A DNA stretch of 64,000 nucleotides from Parabacteroides sp. PM6-13 (GTDB lineage Bacteria; Bacteroidota; Bacteroidia; Bacteroidales; Tannerellaceae), in the NCBI RefSeq assembly GCF_029892605.1, contig NZ_JARXWF010000001.1, positions 124,001 to 188,000 on the forward strand. The letters are read 5' to 3'. The notes below the pieces were generated by a model, which was given only the letters and a program-made list of their open reading frames with translations, was not told the DNA's origin and ran no database searches. The position numbers were made by a program, and so were the translations under genes. Positions 36,379-45,721 of the stretch are shown piece by piece; position 1 is the first letter of the stretch, and every line of letters starts with the position of its first letter.

Positions 36379-37680
36379 ATGGATTTTAAGCTAAATAACG
36401 GCAGCATTCGCATATGTTCAAAAGGTTGCTGTAAAAAACAAGATAAGAAACTAAACACCTACGACTGGCTTTATGATGTTCCGGGAGCGGAAGAGGCAAC
36501 GGAGTATGTGGAAGTACAATTCAAAAATACCCGTAAAGGGTATTACGTAAACAGTGCAAAACTCCCATTGGAAAAAGGGGATGTAGTAGCTGTAGAATCA
36601 AGTCCGGGACATGATATCGGAACAGTCACTCTTACCGGGAAGCTGGTGGAACTTCAGATGAAGAAGAACCATGTCCGCATCGATGCAGAGCCTAAAAAAA
36701 TCTACCGCAAAGCTAAGCAGACAGACCTCGACAAATATGCCGAAGCCAAAGCACGCGAACACGACACGATGATCCGTTCGCGCCAAATCGCCGCGGACTT
36801 GGGTCTCAACATGAAAATCGGCGACGTGGAATACCTGGGTGACGGCAACAAAGCCATCTTCTATTACATAGCTGACGAGCGCGTTGACTTTCGCCAACTG
36901 ATTAAGGTATTGGCCGACTCGTTCCGGGTGCGCATTGAGATGAAACAGATCGGTGCACGTCAGGAGGCTGGACGCATCGGAGGTATCGGACCATGCGGAC
37001 GCGAATTATGCTGTTCGAGCTGGATGACGAATTTCGTATCGGTGGCTACCGGAGCGGCGCGTTATCAAGACATCTCCATGAATCCCCAAAAGCTGGCCGG
37101 ACAATGCGCCAAGCTGAAGTGTTGTATCAACTATGAGGTTGACACCTATGTGGAAGCGCAGAAGCAATTGCCCTCCCGCGAAGTGGTATTGGAGACAAAA
37201 GAGAAGAACTATTTTCATTTCAAGAGCGACCTGTTCAACAAGACCATCACCTATTCGACAGAAAAGGCGTATGCGTCGAACCTGGTCACCATATCAGCCG
37301 ATCGCGCTTTTGATATCATCCGCATGAACAAGCGTGGCGAACGCCCCGAATCGCTCGAAGAGGTGCAACGACAAACACCTAAGAGAGACGCGATGGACAT
37401 CCTGGGACAAGACAGCTTGACCCGCTTCGACAACGTCAAGAAAAAGAAGAAAAAGAAAAAGAAAAAGCCTGAGGGAGGCGAACCGCAACCGGCCGACCGG
37501 CCTCATAATGAGCGTCCGCCCCAAAATCGGAGCAACAATGAACGCGGTCACCAGAACCGGGACAACAACGAGCGTGCTCCTCAAAACCGAGGTAACAATG
37601 AGCGTCCGTCCCAGAACCGGGGCAACAACGAGCAGCCACCCCGCTCCTTCAAGCGCCCTATCAAAAAGACAGAGAACTAA
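36379..37680 (+). CDS. ricT: PSP1-domain protein RicT (YaaT-like)
   Basis: 433 aa. The N-terminal two thirds match the PSP1/RicT family, with conserved Cys in ICSKGCCKK near the start, GPCGRELCCSSW and AKLKCCINYE, consistent with iron-sulfur binding as in Bacillus RicT. After residue 350 the sequence turns low-complexity: a run of Lys (KKKKKKKKKK) then about four copies of a 10-residue unit of the form NERxxQNRxN, ending basic. The family is linked to RNA processing in Bacillus; the role in Bacteroidetes is not established. gldH begins 23 nt downstream. Confidence 0.9.
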   Translation: MDFKLNNGSIRICSKGCCKKQDKKLNTYDWLYDVPGAEEATEYVEVQFKNTRKGYYVNSAKLPLEKGDVVAVESSPGHDIGTVTLTGKLVELQMKKNHVRIDAEPKKIYRKAKQTDLDKYAEAKAREHDTMIRSRQIAADLGLNMKIGDVEYLGDGNKAIFYYIADERVDFRQLIKVLADSFRVRIEMKQIGARQEAGRIGGIGPCGRELCCSSWMTNFVSVATGAARYQDISMNPQKLAGQCAKLKCCINYEVDTYVEAQKQLPSREVVLETKEKNYFHFKSDLFNKTITYSTEKAYASNLVTISADRAFDIIRMNKRGERPESLEEVQRQTPKRDAMDILGQDSLTRFDNVKKKKKKKKKKPEGGEPQPADRPHNERPPQNRSNNERGHQNRDNNERAPQNRGNNERPSQNRGNNEQPPRSFKRPIKKTEN

Positions 37681-37703
37681 TCATCAGAGAAGTTGACTGA
37701 CGC

Positions 37704-38180
37704 ATGAAAAAAGGCATTGGGAACATACTCATATGGATAGGAGCAGGTTGTCTATTGCTTTCGTCTTGTGACAACCGGGTGATCTACGACAAATACCTGA
37801 CGCTGGAAGAACGGAATTGGGATAAGGAGAAAGAGTATTTCTTTCTGTTTCAGATCGACGATAACACCATCCCTTACGATCTAACCTTCGAGGTGCGCAA
37901 TAACAACCTGTATCCGTTTCAGAACCTATGGGTATTTATCGAAGAGCAGCAACCTTCGGGCGAGGTGAAACGCGACACGCTGGAATGTATGCTGGCCGAC
38001 GACTTCGGCAAATGGCTGGGCGATGGCATGTCGGTTCATGAATTGAGCTTCCCGCTACGCACCCATTATCAGTTTCCCGACACAGGCACCTATTCGATCA
38101 GCTTCCGACAAGGCATGCGCAAAGAGATTCTACCCGGTATTCAGCAGCTGGGCTTACGCATCGAAACATCTAACAGATAG
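37704..38180 (+). CDS. gldH: Gliding-motility-type lipoprotein GldH
   Basis: 158 aa with a lipoprotein signal (IGAGCLLLSSC, modified Cys in the LLSSC lipobox) and then CDNRVIYDKYLTLEERNWDK, typical of GldH. In gliding Bacteroidetes it is needed for motility; in non-gliding Bacteroidales it is retained next to ricT, so it must have another envelope role. The 3' end is convergent with rodA, with 14 nt between stops. Confidence 0.9.
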   Translation: MKKGIGNILIWIGAGCLLLSSCDNRVIYDKYLTLEERNWDKEKEYFFLFQIDDNTIPYDLTFEVRNNNLYPFQNLWVFIEEQQPSGEVKRDTLECMLADDFGKWLGDGMSVHELSFPLRTHYQFPDTGTYSISFRQGMRKEILPGIQQLGLRIETSNR

Positions 38181-38194
38181 TTCAAAAAGGCGTA

Positions 38195-39661
38195 TTAATG
38201 CTTCACCTTCCGGGAGGCATCCAATCGCAGGAAGATAAACAACAGGATCGTAAATCCCCAGAGCGAGGATCCGCCATAGCTAAAGAAAGGCAAAGGAATC
38301 CCGATCACGGGCGTAATGCCGAGAACCATCCCGATATTGATTAATAGGTGGAAGAAGAAGATCGAGGCGACACTGTATCCGTAGACCCTTCCGAAGGTAC
38401 TATTTTGCCGTTCGGCCAGCCAGATAAGCCGGAGAATAAACAAGCCAAAGAGGATCAAGGCAGCGGAAGCACCGATAAAGCCCTGCTCCTCGCCCACTGT
38501 GCAAAAGATAAAGTCGGTATCCTGCTCAGGCACATACTTCAGTTTGGTCTGCGTTCCATTCAGAAAACCTTTCCCCGTCAAGCCACCTGAGCCGATAGCG
38601 ATCTTCGATTGATTCACATTATACCCTGCACCGCTGGGATCATCCTCCAAGCCTAAAGAGACTTTGATACGTACCTGCTGGTGAGGTTCCAATATATTAT
38701 CGAACACATAATCGACCGAATAGAGGAAACCGACGGATAAAACGGAGAACAAAGCAATGACGGCGTACGACCATACCCACTTCTTTAGCGAAAGGACAAG
38801 AAGATAAACTCCCAATACGGCAATAAGCCCATAGCTTACCCAGACAAAATTCAACGGAATATATAAAGAGACTATATATGCCGCCAGATAACCCAATGCC
38901 ACAATTCCTAAAAGAATCCACATATTGCGTTTGTCTTTTGCCACGGCCCCGACCAGGGCGGCTGAGATGATCAGGGTCATAACCATAACCAATAGCTCAC
39001 CCAAAGGGGTGATACCGACCACATCTTCCGAGTACTTAATACCCGTCACAAAATAGACAATGGCGCAAATGCCTGCCAAAAGAATATAGCCCGACATGCC
39101 TTCGCGGTAGAGCACAAAGAAGAAAGCCAGGTAAACCAATGCCGAACCGGTCTCTTTCTGTAACAGAATGCAAAGCATGGGGACGAGAATAAGCAATAGG
39201 GCAATGAAAAAATTTCGGGGAGTAAGCTTAAACCCATAGCCATTCATAAACTTCGCCAGGGCAAGCGCCGTAGCGAATTTCGCAAATTCGGCCGGCTGCA
39301 GACGGATAGGTCCCAACACCAACCAGGAGCGCGACCCTTTGATATCAGGGACAAAGGGCAGATTGGCTACCGCACCGATAATCGTTGCGATCAATAAGAG
39401 AATAAAAAAACCGTATATCAGGTAAGCAAACACATTATAGAACTTATCATCCAGCATCATAATGATAAAGATCAATACCACAGAGGAGCCGATCCATATC
39501 AACTGAGAGCCCGGACGACCGGAGGGGTCGAACAGTCCCGCGTTATCAAAATCATAACTGGCACCGCAAATGCTAAACCACCCTGCTGCCACCAACAGGA
39601 TAAAGAAGAGGATCGTAATCCAGTCGACTGTTTGCCAAAGGCTCTTTTTACTGTTGCGCAT
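38195..39661 (-). CDS. rodA: Rod-shape SEDS glycosyltransferase RodA
   Basis: 488 aa, with about ten membrane helices. It polymerises lipid II glycan strands together with PBP2 during cell elongation. SEDS signatures include SRSWLVLGPIRLQPAEFAKF, EQDTDFIFCTVGEEQGFIGA and the C-terminal IPLPFFSYGGSSLWG. It is longer than E. coli RodA (370 aa) because of extra membrane segments in the middle (about residues 190-320), usual for Bacteroidetes. It overlaps the mrdA gene by 14 bp and ends the purH-mre operon. Confidence 0.95.
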   Translation of the reverse strand: MRNSKKSLWQTVDWITILFFILLVAAGWFSICGASYDFDNAGLFDPSGRPGSQLIWIGSSVVLIFIIMMLDDKFYNVFAYLIYGFFILLLIATIIGAVANLPFVPDIKGSRSWLVLGPIRLQPAEFAKFATALALAKFMNGYGFKLTPRNFFIALLLILVPMLCILLQKETGSALVYLAFFFVLYREGMSGYILLAGICAIVYFVTGIKYSEDVVGITPLGELLVMVMTLIISAALVGAVAKDKRNMWILLGIVALGYLAAYIVSLYIPLNFVWVSYGLIAVLGVYLLVLSLKKWVWSYAVIALFSVLSVGFLYSVDYVFDNILEPHQQVRIKVSLGLEDDPSGAGYNVNQSKIAIGSGGLTGKGFLNGTQTKLKYVPEQDTDFIFCTVGEEQGFIGASAALILFGLFILRLIWLAERQNSTFGRVYGYSVASIFFFHLLINIGMVLGITPVIGIPLPFFSYGGSSLWGFTILLFIFLRLDASRKVKH

Positions 39662-41507
39662 AGGGTAAGATGGTTGAAGAGTGGATCATTTGTTCTTCTA
39701 TATAGCGGCTTTCGATCGATTGCTCCACCTCCAGGTACTTCTCCATCATCAAACGACCGATGGGCACCCCGTAGTTGGCACCCCAGCCTCCGTTTTCCAC
39801 ATAAACGGCAACGGCCACTTTCGGATTCTGATAAGGAGCAAAACCGATAAAGGCGGAGTGATCTTTCCCGTGCGGGTTCTCTGCCGTACCGGTCTTTCCA
39901 CACACCTCGATGCCCGGAATAGCCGCGCGACGGCAGGTACCGGTCACAACTGCCTGTCGCATCCCTTCGGCAACAACCTCGTAATGCGGACGATCCACCG
40001 TCGTATAGCGACGGGTGGTATAGATAGAATCCAAAGGGGTATCTTCGATCTCCCGAACCATATGCGGCGTATAGAAATAACCCCGGTTGGCAATAGTAGC
40101 GGCCAGGTTCGCGATCTGCAACGGCGTCGCCGTCACCTCACCCTGTCCGATCGCAATAGAGATGATCGTGCTGGAGTTCCAACGCGTCGGATGATATTTA
40201 TCATAGAACTTACTGTTGGGTATAAAACCACGGGATTCGCCCGGCAGGTCAATACCCAAACGATAGCCATAGCCCATAGAGACAATATGATTCTTCCAGG
40301 ACTCAAAAGCCTCCTGCACGGTAGGATAGAGCTTCCGGTCGTCTAACATATCATGCAATCCCCAACAGAAGTAGGAGTTACAGGAGGTGGCCAATGCGGG
40401 AACCAGCGTGAGCGGCGAACCATGCGCATGGCAAGCAGGCTTTCCTCCCCGGAACGTATACCCCATAGCACAGGAGTAATGTGTATGGATAGTCGTTGAT
40501 CCCTCCTGCAAGAAGATAAGTCCCTGCGATGGCTTGAAGGTAGAGCCCGGAGGATAAAAGCCCATAATCGAACGGTCGAGCAAAGGGTTCAGCGGATTTT
40601 TCTCCAGCATAATGTGATTGGCACCACGCTGACGGCCGACCAATAAACGAGGATCATAGGAAGGAGCGGTCACCAAACAGAGCACCTCGCCGGTCGAAGG
40701 CTCGATCATCACAATACTGCCCAGCTTCCCTTGCATCAGCTTCTCGCCGTAAGCCTGCAACTCCATGTCGATACTCAATTTCAAGCTCTTTCCCGACACC
40801 GGAGGCACATCGTGAATACCCTCTTCATATTTCCCTTTGATACGCCCATGCGCATCGCGCAACAGGATCTCAATTCCCTTTTCGCCGCGTAATACATGCT
40901 CATACGAGCGCTCCACGCCGGAGCGTCCCGAATAGTCACCCTGCACATAATAGGGATCTTTCTCGATATCTTTTTTGTTTACCTCGCCCACATCACCCAG
41001 GATATTGCCGGCATTCGGGTATTCATAATCGCGCAGGGTACGGTTCTGGATATAAAAACCGGGGAATTTATAGAGTTTTTCCTGCAGCATCCCATACTCC
41101 TGCGCCGAAAGCTGGTTCATAAACAACTGAGGGACATACGAGGAGTAACCCGGATTCAGGCGGCGATCCTTGATTTCCACGATGCGTCGATCGAACACCT
41201 CTTTGGTGATGCCTACTGTACTGCAGAACTCAAGCGTATCGAAGGGTTGCACCTCGCGCATCACCACCATCACGTCGTAGGCCGGCTGGTTATAGACCAA
41301 CAGTCGCCCGGTACGGTCGTATATGATTCCCCGGGAGGGGTAAATGGTTTTTCGCAGGAAGGCATTGTTGTCTGCCCAGATCTTGTAGTCGTTATCCAAT
41401 ACCTGCAGGATGAAAAGGCGAATAATAAAGAGAAGGACCACCACTACGACAGCCCCGCTAATGATATATTTACGGTTTTCAAACTTAAATTTATCGTTTG
41501 TCTTCAC
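39648..41507 (-). CDS. mrdA: Penicillin-binding protein 2
   Basis: 619 aa. Transpeptidase for peptidoglycan in rod elongation, partner of RodA. One N-terminal membrane helix (IISGAVVVVVLLFIIRLFIL), a dimerisation domain beginning RGIIYDRTGRLL, then the transpeptidase with Ser322 in STFK, SCN at 375-377 and KTG at 538-540. All active-site motifs are intact. It overlaps mreD by 17 bp at its start and rodA by 14 bp at its end, so translation is tightly coupled. Confidence 0.97.
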   Translation of the reverse strand: MKTNDKFKFENRKYIISGAVVVVVLLFIIRLFILQVLDNDYKIWADNNAFLRKTIYPSRGIIYDRTGRLLVYNQPAYDVMVVMREVQPFDTLEFCSTVGITKEVFDRRIVEIKDRRLNPGYSSYVPQLFMNQLSAQEYGMLQEKLYKFPGFYIQNRTLRDYEYPNAGNILGDVGEVNKKDIEKDPYYVQGDYSGRSGVERSYEHVLRGEKGIEILLRDAHGRIKGKYEEGIHDVPPVSGKSLKLSIDMELQAYGEKLMQGKLGSIVMIEPSTGEVLCLVTAPSYDPRLLVGRQRGANHIMLEKNPLNPLLDRSIMGFYPPGSTFKPSQGLIFLQEGSTTIHTHYSCAMGYTFRGGKPACHAHGSPLTLVPALATSCNSYFCWGLHDMLDDRKLYPTVQEAFESWKNHIVSMGYGYRLGIDLPGESRGFIPNSKFYDKYHPTRWNSSTIISIAIGQGEVTATPLQIANLAATIANRGYFYTPHMVREIEDTPLDSIYTTRRYTTVDRPHYEVVAEGMRQAVVTGTCRRAAIPGIEVCGKTGTAENPHGKDHSAFIGFAPYQNPKVAVAVYVENGGWGANYGVPIGRLMMEKYLEVEQSIESRYIEEQMIHSSTILPYAQQ

Positions 41508-42015
41508 TTTGTTGTGACTCTACATTAAATGCTTCTACTGCTAAAATCAACAGGATAGTCATCACGCTACTTCCCAGAATGCGTAAAGATAGGAAAAGCG
41601 GATCGAAAAGCGAGAAGGATTCAATAAGAAATAATGCCGTATGGTGGATCAACACAAAAGAGAGCGTGTATTTGAAGAAATTACCGAAGCCAAACGAGCG
41701 ATACGAGGGATATACCCCATCCGGCAGATCCTTTCCCACCCAGAAACGAATCAGCGGCTCCCGACAAAAAGCAGCCAGCGTACAGGCTGCGGCGTGCATA
41801 CCGGGTGTATTGGTGAACGCGTCTATCACCAAGCCGGTAAAAAACGCAATCAGAAGCATATTGTTACGCGAGATATCGTAAGGCAGTTTCAACAGAAAAT
41901 AGAGATACAGAAAAGGAGTCACCATCCGTAGGAAATGGATGTGATTCAGAAAGAGCACCTGTATAAGTACAAGCACCACAAAATAGATCAGTCCTCGTAT
42001 AACATCCTGTATCAT
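41491..42015 (-). CDS. mreD: Rod-shape-determining protein MreD
   Basis: 174 aa, with about five membrane helices (GLIYFVVLVLIQVLFLNHIH, PFLYLYFLLKLPYDISRN, MLLIAFFTGLVIDAFTNTPG). The family is recognised from its position between mreC and mrdA and from the FFTGLVIDAFTNTPGMHA motif. It overlaps mreC by 4 bp (ATGA) and mrdA by 17 bp. Confidence 0.92.
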   Translation of the reverse strand: MIQDVIRGLIYFVVLVLIQVLFLNHIHFLRMVTPFLYLYFLLKLPYDISRNNMLLIAFFTGLVIDAFTNTPGMHAAACTLAAFCREPLIRFWVGKDLPDGVYPSYRSFGFGNFFKYTLSFVLIHHTALFLIESFSLFDPLFLSLRILGSSVMTILLILAVEAFNVESQQSEDKR

Positions 42016-42863
42016 CTCTCTTTTATCTCGCTTTCCAGGCGTCGTTGTTCCGCCTGCATCGGGTTAATCAATACGCGCACATTTGTCAGCGACTGGAAGT
42101 CGGTCGACGGAGCTATATCCAAGGCATGAAAATTATCATCATGCTGGCGACGGGCATCCACAACGGTTCCCACAATAATGCCCGGAGGAAATATGCCCGA
42201 ATAGGAGCTTGTCACAACCGTATCGCCCTTCTCGAATTCCACATGGCGCGGCAGTTCGTTCAACTGCACCAGGCGCGGGTCACGTCCGTTCCAGTTCAAG
42301 GTACCGAAGTAATTATTTCCTGCCAGCTTACAACTCAGCCCGAACTTAGGATTCAACATCGGCATAACGACTGCAAAATAATCATCTACCTTGGTCACAA
42401 TGCCTACCACTCCCTGGTCGGACACCACCCCCATATCCGGTTCGACACCAGCTTGGCGTCCCCGGTTGATCGTGATATAGTTAGAGAGGTGTGTCACGCT
42501 GTTGTTGACCACCTTGGCTGCCACAAACGAGTAAGGAAAATGTTCGGTCGAGTCGGGCAGAAAGCCCATAAACGGACGCTCTTTCGCCTGCAATGCCTCA
42601 ATCTCATCACGCAGGGCGATCACCTCCATTTCCAATTCACCGTTGCGCACGGTCAACTCCCGGTTCTCCTCGCCCAGATTGAAATAGCTTATGACTGATC
42701 CTGCCAACGAGGCAATATGTCCGGTCACCACATTGGCTGAACTGATCAGTATGGTTCGCTGGTAGGTGCTGTTCTGATATATCAACAGAAAAGCAACCAC
42801 CTCCAGCAAAAAGAATAAAAGCCAGTGACGTTTGCGAACAAGGAAATCAATCAGTTGACGCAT
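42012..42863 (-). CDS. mreC: Rod-shape-determining protein MreC
   Basis: 283 aa. N-terminal membrane helix (WLLFFLLEVVAFLLIYQNST), a short coiled coil (NRELTVRNGELEMEVIALRD) and two beta-barrel domains (VSDQGVVGIVTKV, GDTVVTSSYSGIFPPGIIVG). It scaffolds the elongasome in the periplasm. It starts 76 nt after the mreB stop, with a perfect 18-bp inverted repeat in the gap, and its end overlaps mreD. Confidence 0.96.
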   Translation of the reverse strand: MRQLIDFLVRKRHWLLFFLLEVVAFLLIYQNSTYQRTILISSANVVTGHIASLAGSVISYFNLGEENRELTVRNGELEMEVIALRDEIEALQAKERPFMGFLPDSTEHFPYSFVAAKVVNNSVTHLSNYITINRGRQAGVEPDMGVVSDQGVVGIVTKVDDYFAVVMPMLNPKFGLSCKLAGNNYFGTLNWNGRDPRLVQLNELPRHVEFEKGDTVVTSSYSGIFPPGIIVGTVVDARRQHDDNFHALDIAPSTDFQSLTNVRVLINPMQAEQRRLESEIKER

Positions 42864-42884
42864 TTCTTGGAAATGAAGAATAAA

Positions 42885-42935
42885 GAATGAAGAATGAAGA
42901 ATTAGTTTTCATTCTCCATTCTTCATTCTTCATTC
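42885..42935 (-). repeat. 18-bp inverted repeat between mreB and mreC
   Basis: GAATGAAGAATGAAGAAT (42885-42902) is perfectly complementary to ATTCTTCATTCTTCATTC (42918-42935), with a 15-nt spacer. It begins 5 nt after the mreB stop codon. It can form a strong mRNA hairpin that may protect the purH-mreB part or partly stop transcription before mreC. Confidence 0.8.
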
Positions 42936-42939
42936 ATTA

Positions 42940-43959
42940 TTATCTCATTAGGAAACTAAACTTATCTATATTTTTCAGGGCGATACCGGTTCCTTTGGCT
43001 ACCGCATGCAAGGGATCTTCCGCCACGTGGAACTTGATATTCATCTTATCGGTCAATCGCTTATCGAGCCCGCGCATCAACGCCCCTCCACCTGCCAGGT
43101 AGATACCGTTACGCACGATATCGGCATACAACTCAGGAGGCGTATGCTCCAGGGCGCTCAGGATAGCCGCTTCCATCTTGGAAATAGATTTTTCCATACA
43201 ATGAGCTATCTCCTGATAAGAGACAGGTACCTCCATCGGGAGTGCCGTCATCTGATTAGGCCCATGAACGATATAGTCTTCGGGAGGATTATCCAGGAAA
43301 GTCAAAGCAGATCCGACATTAATTTTAATAGCTTCCGCTGTCCGTTCTCCTACTTTGATATTATGTTGTCTGCGCATATATTCGCGAATATCTTCCGTCA
43401 GATCGTCACCCGCCACACGGATCGACTTGTTGGCAACGATACCACCCAATGAGATCACGGCAATTTCGGTCGTTCCTCCACCTATATCCACAATCATATT
43501 TCCTTCGGGGGCTTCCACATCCAATCCGATACCAACCGCGGCAGCCATCGGTTCATAAACCATATAGACATCGCGGCCTCCGGCATGCTCCGCCGAATCG
43601 CGCACAGCACGCATCTCCACCTCCGTACAACCGGAAGGGATACATACCACGATACGCAAAGAGGGAGAGAAAAGGCGGTTTTTCGGGTTGATCATCTTGA
43701 TCATCCCACGAATCATCTGCTCGGCTGCATAAAAATCCGCAATCACACCATCGCGTAGTGGGCGTACGGTTTTTATATTCTCATGCGCTTTTCCATGCAT
43801 TTTTCGCGCTATTTCCCCGATAGCTATCACCTTTTCGGAGCGTCTGTCGAGAGCCACCATCGACGGCTGATCGACCACCACCTTACCATTGCTGATGATA
43901 ATCGTATTGGCTGTTCCGAGGTCCATCGCCAACTCTTGTGTGAAAGAGAATAATCCCAT
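42940..43959 (-). CDS. mreB: Rod-shape-determining actin homologue MreB
   Basis: 339 aa, standard length. Phosphate-1 motif LAMDLGTANT, phosphate-2 VDIGGGTTEIAV, and the adenosine motif IYLAGGGALMRGL are intact. It forms filaments that direct sidewall synthesis. It begins 6 nt after the purH stop and is followed by the intercistronic hairpin, then mreC. Confidence 0.98.
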   Translation of the reverse strand: MGLFSFTQELAMDLGTANTIIISNGKVVVDQPSMVALDRRSEKVIAIGEIARKMHGKAHENIKTVRPLRDGVIADFYAAEQMIRGMIKMINPKNRLFSPSLRIVVCIPSGCTEVEMRAVRDSAEHAGGRDVYMVYEPMAAAVGIGLDVEAPEGNMIVDIGGGTTEIAVISLGGIVANKSIRVAGDDLTEDIREYMRRQHNIKVGERTAEAIKINVGSALTFLDNPPEDYIVHGPNQMTALPMEVPVSYQEIAHCMEKSISKMEAAILSALEHTPPELYADIVRNGIYLAGGGALMRGLDKRLTDKMNIKFHVAEDPLHAVAKGTGIALKNIDKFSFLMR

Positions 43960-43965
43960 TGTTCT

Positions 43966-45489
43966 TTAGTGTTTAAAATGACGAACTCCTGTTTTTACCA
44001 TAGCCACGTCGTGCGCATCGCAATAGTCAACCGACAACTGATCGTTTACCGATCCGCCCGGCTGAATCACCGCTCTGATTCCGGCCTCATAAGCTATTTC
44101 CACGCAATCGGGGAAAGGGAAAAAGGCGTCGGAAGCCATCACCGCTCCTTGCAGATCGAACTCGAACGAGCGAGCTTTCTCGATAGCCTGACGCAAACTG
44201 TCAACACGCGATGTCTGACCGATACCGCTTGCACACAATTGTTTATTTTTCACCAGCGTAATCGCATTCGATTTGCTGTGTTTTACGATCTTATTGGCAA
44301 ACAAGAGATCTTCTACCTCTTCGGCAGTCGGTGCCTTCTTTGTCAAAGGTTGCAGATCGGTTGCCACCTGAATGCTCAGGTCTTTCTCCTGCTGCAATAC
44401 GCCATTCAACAACGAACGGAATTGAGTTGTCGACAATTGACAGTCCTTACGCACCAGGATAATACGGTTTTTCTTTTGTTTCAATACCTCCAGAGCCTCC
44501 TCTTCATAAGCCGGAGCAATCACCACCTCGAAGAAGATCTTATGCATCTCTTCCGCAGCAGCTTTGGTAATGGTGGTATTGGTAATCAGGATTCCTCCGA
44601 AAGCCGATACCGGGTCACCCGCCAAGGCATCATTCCAAGCCTCGAGCACTGTCGGACGGGAAGCGATACCGCACGCATTGTTATGCTTCAGGATCGCGAA
44701 GGTCACCTCGTCGAACTCATCGATCAGGCTCACCGCCGCATCGATATCCAAGAGGTTATTGTAAGATATTTCTTTTCCATGCAACTGGTCGAACATATCG
44801 CTGAGACGGCCAAAGAAGGCAGCCGCCTGATGTGGGTTCTCTCCGTAACGCATCGGGATCGGTCCGTCTACCGCCGCGCGGAAGTAGGAACCATTTCCGG
44901 CATCGAAATAGTTGAAAATCGCCGAGTCATAGCCGGAAGAAACCGCGAAGGCCTCTTTAGCAAACCAACGACGATCGTCGATCGTGGAGTTGGCTCCCTT
45001 TTCGTTGAGCAGGCTCATCAACGGAGCGTATTGCGCCTTGGAAGCGACAATAATCACATCTTTATAATTTTTGGCTGCACCCCGGATCAACGAGATACCG
45101 CCTATATCTATCTTTTCAATAATCGCCTGGTCTTCCGCTCCCGAAGCAACAGTCTCTTCGAAAGGATACAGATCCACAATCACCAGGTCGATCTCAGGAA
45201 TTTCATATTGTTCCAACTGGGCACGATCCTGCTCATTCTCACGACGAGCCAAAATACCACCAAACACCTTCGGATGTAATGTTTTTACGCGTCCGCCCAA
45301 AATAGAAGGATAACCGGTCAAATCCTCCACAGCATCACAGGGCACTCCCAATGATTCGATAAACGCCTGCGTACCTCCGGTAGACACAAAGGAAACTCCT
45401 TCACGATGGAGTTTCAAAATGATTTCGTCTAAACCTTCTTTGTAATAAACAGATACCAGTGCGCGTTTTATTTTCTTTGTTGTAGTCAT
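43966..45489 (-). CDS. purH: Bifunctional AICAR transformylase / IMP cyclohydrolase
   Basis: 507 aa. It carries out the last two steps of purine synthesis. The N-terminal cyclohydrolase domain starts KRALVSVYYKEGL and contains VSTGGTQAFIE and GGRVKTLHPKVFGGIL. The C-terminal transformylase has RYGENPHQAAAFF, KHNNACGIA and SDAFFPFPDCVEIA. It is the first gene of a co-linear run into mreB (6-nt gap), an arrangement common in Bacteroidetes that ties a nucleotide gene to cell-shape genes. Confidence 0.98.
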   Translation of the reverse strand: MTTTKKIKRALVSVYYKEGLDEIILKLHREGVSFVSTGGTQAFIESLGVPCDAVEDLTGYPSILGGRVKTLHPKVFGGILARRENEQDRAQLEQYEIPEIDLVIVDLYPFEETVASGAEDQAIIEKIDIGGISLIRGAAKNYKDVIIVASKAQYAPLMSLLNEKGANSTIDDRRWFAKEAFAVSSGYDSAIFNYFDAGNGSYFRAAVDGPIPMRYGENPHQAAAFFGRLSDMFDQLHGKEISYNNLLDIDAAVSLIDEFDEVTFAILKHNNACGIASRPTVLEAWNDALAGDPVSAFGGILITNTTITKAAAEEMHKIFFEVVIAPAYEEEALEVLKQKKNRIILVRKDCQLSTTQFRSLLNGVLQQEKDLSIQVATDLQPLTKKAPTAEEVEDLLFANKIVKHSKSNAITLVKNKQLCASGIGQTSRVDSLRQAIEKARSFEFDLQGAVMASDAFFPFPDCVEIAYEAGIRAVIQPGGSVNDQLSVDYCDAHDVAMVKTGVRHFKH

Positions 45490-45528
45490 TTACACTGTTC
45501 GTTTTGATAAAAAATTTCTTTTGAAGCA

Positions 45529-45536
45529 CAAAAGTA
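45529..45536 (-). promoter_or_regulatory. Candidate -7 box of the purH-mre operon
   Basis: Minus-strand TACTTTTG, 39 nt before the purH ATG at 45489. No -33 element at the right distance. Confidence 0.45.
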
Positions 45537-45603
45537 GCTATAATTTCCAAGTTTGCCGCCTTTGCTGTTATATATTTAGGTGAGATCGCGCTATTTTTTT
45601 CCG

Positions 45604-45635
45604 TTTTTTTCCTGCCCTCCGAAGCAGGAAAAAAA
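45604..45635 (-). terminator. Hairpin with A/T flanks after the polysaccharide locus
   Basis: TTTTTTTCCTGC (45604-45615) pairs with GCAGGAAAAAAA (45624-45635), an 8-nt loop. It is directly next to the double-hairpin element, giving three stem-loops in a row behind the hybrid regulator gene and before the purH promoter. Confidence 0.75.
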
Positions 45636-45676
45636 TTCTCATGCGGGTGAGAATTTTTTCTCATCCGGGTGAGAAT
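45629..45676 (-). repeat. 48-bp double-hairpin element, copy A (3' end of the polysaccharide locus)
   Basis: Two adjacent stem-loops, each TTCTCA-N2-CGGGTGAGAA, joined through a T run: 45635-45654 and 45658-45675. It starts 46 nt after the stop of the hybrid regulator gene. A second copy at 62062-62109 differs at only 3 of 48 positions, all in the two N2 loop positions. T runs on both strands fit a tandem terminator. Confidence 0.85.
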
Positions 45677-45721
45677 AAAAATTGACCAACCAATCCCGCC
45701 ACCCCGCGGATTGATCTTCGA

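Noticed and set aside
37439-37470. Possible frameshift in the A-rich tract of ricT
   Set aside because: The Lys run stays in frame with a repeated, sensible downstream sequence and a normal stop just before gldH.
43969-45279. Long open frame on the plus strand opposite purH
   Set aside because: It lies wholly antisense to purH, which has complete motifs for both enzyme domains; the antisense translation has no recognisable domain and is rich in His, Arg and Ile as expected from mirrored codons.
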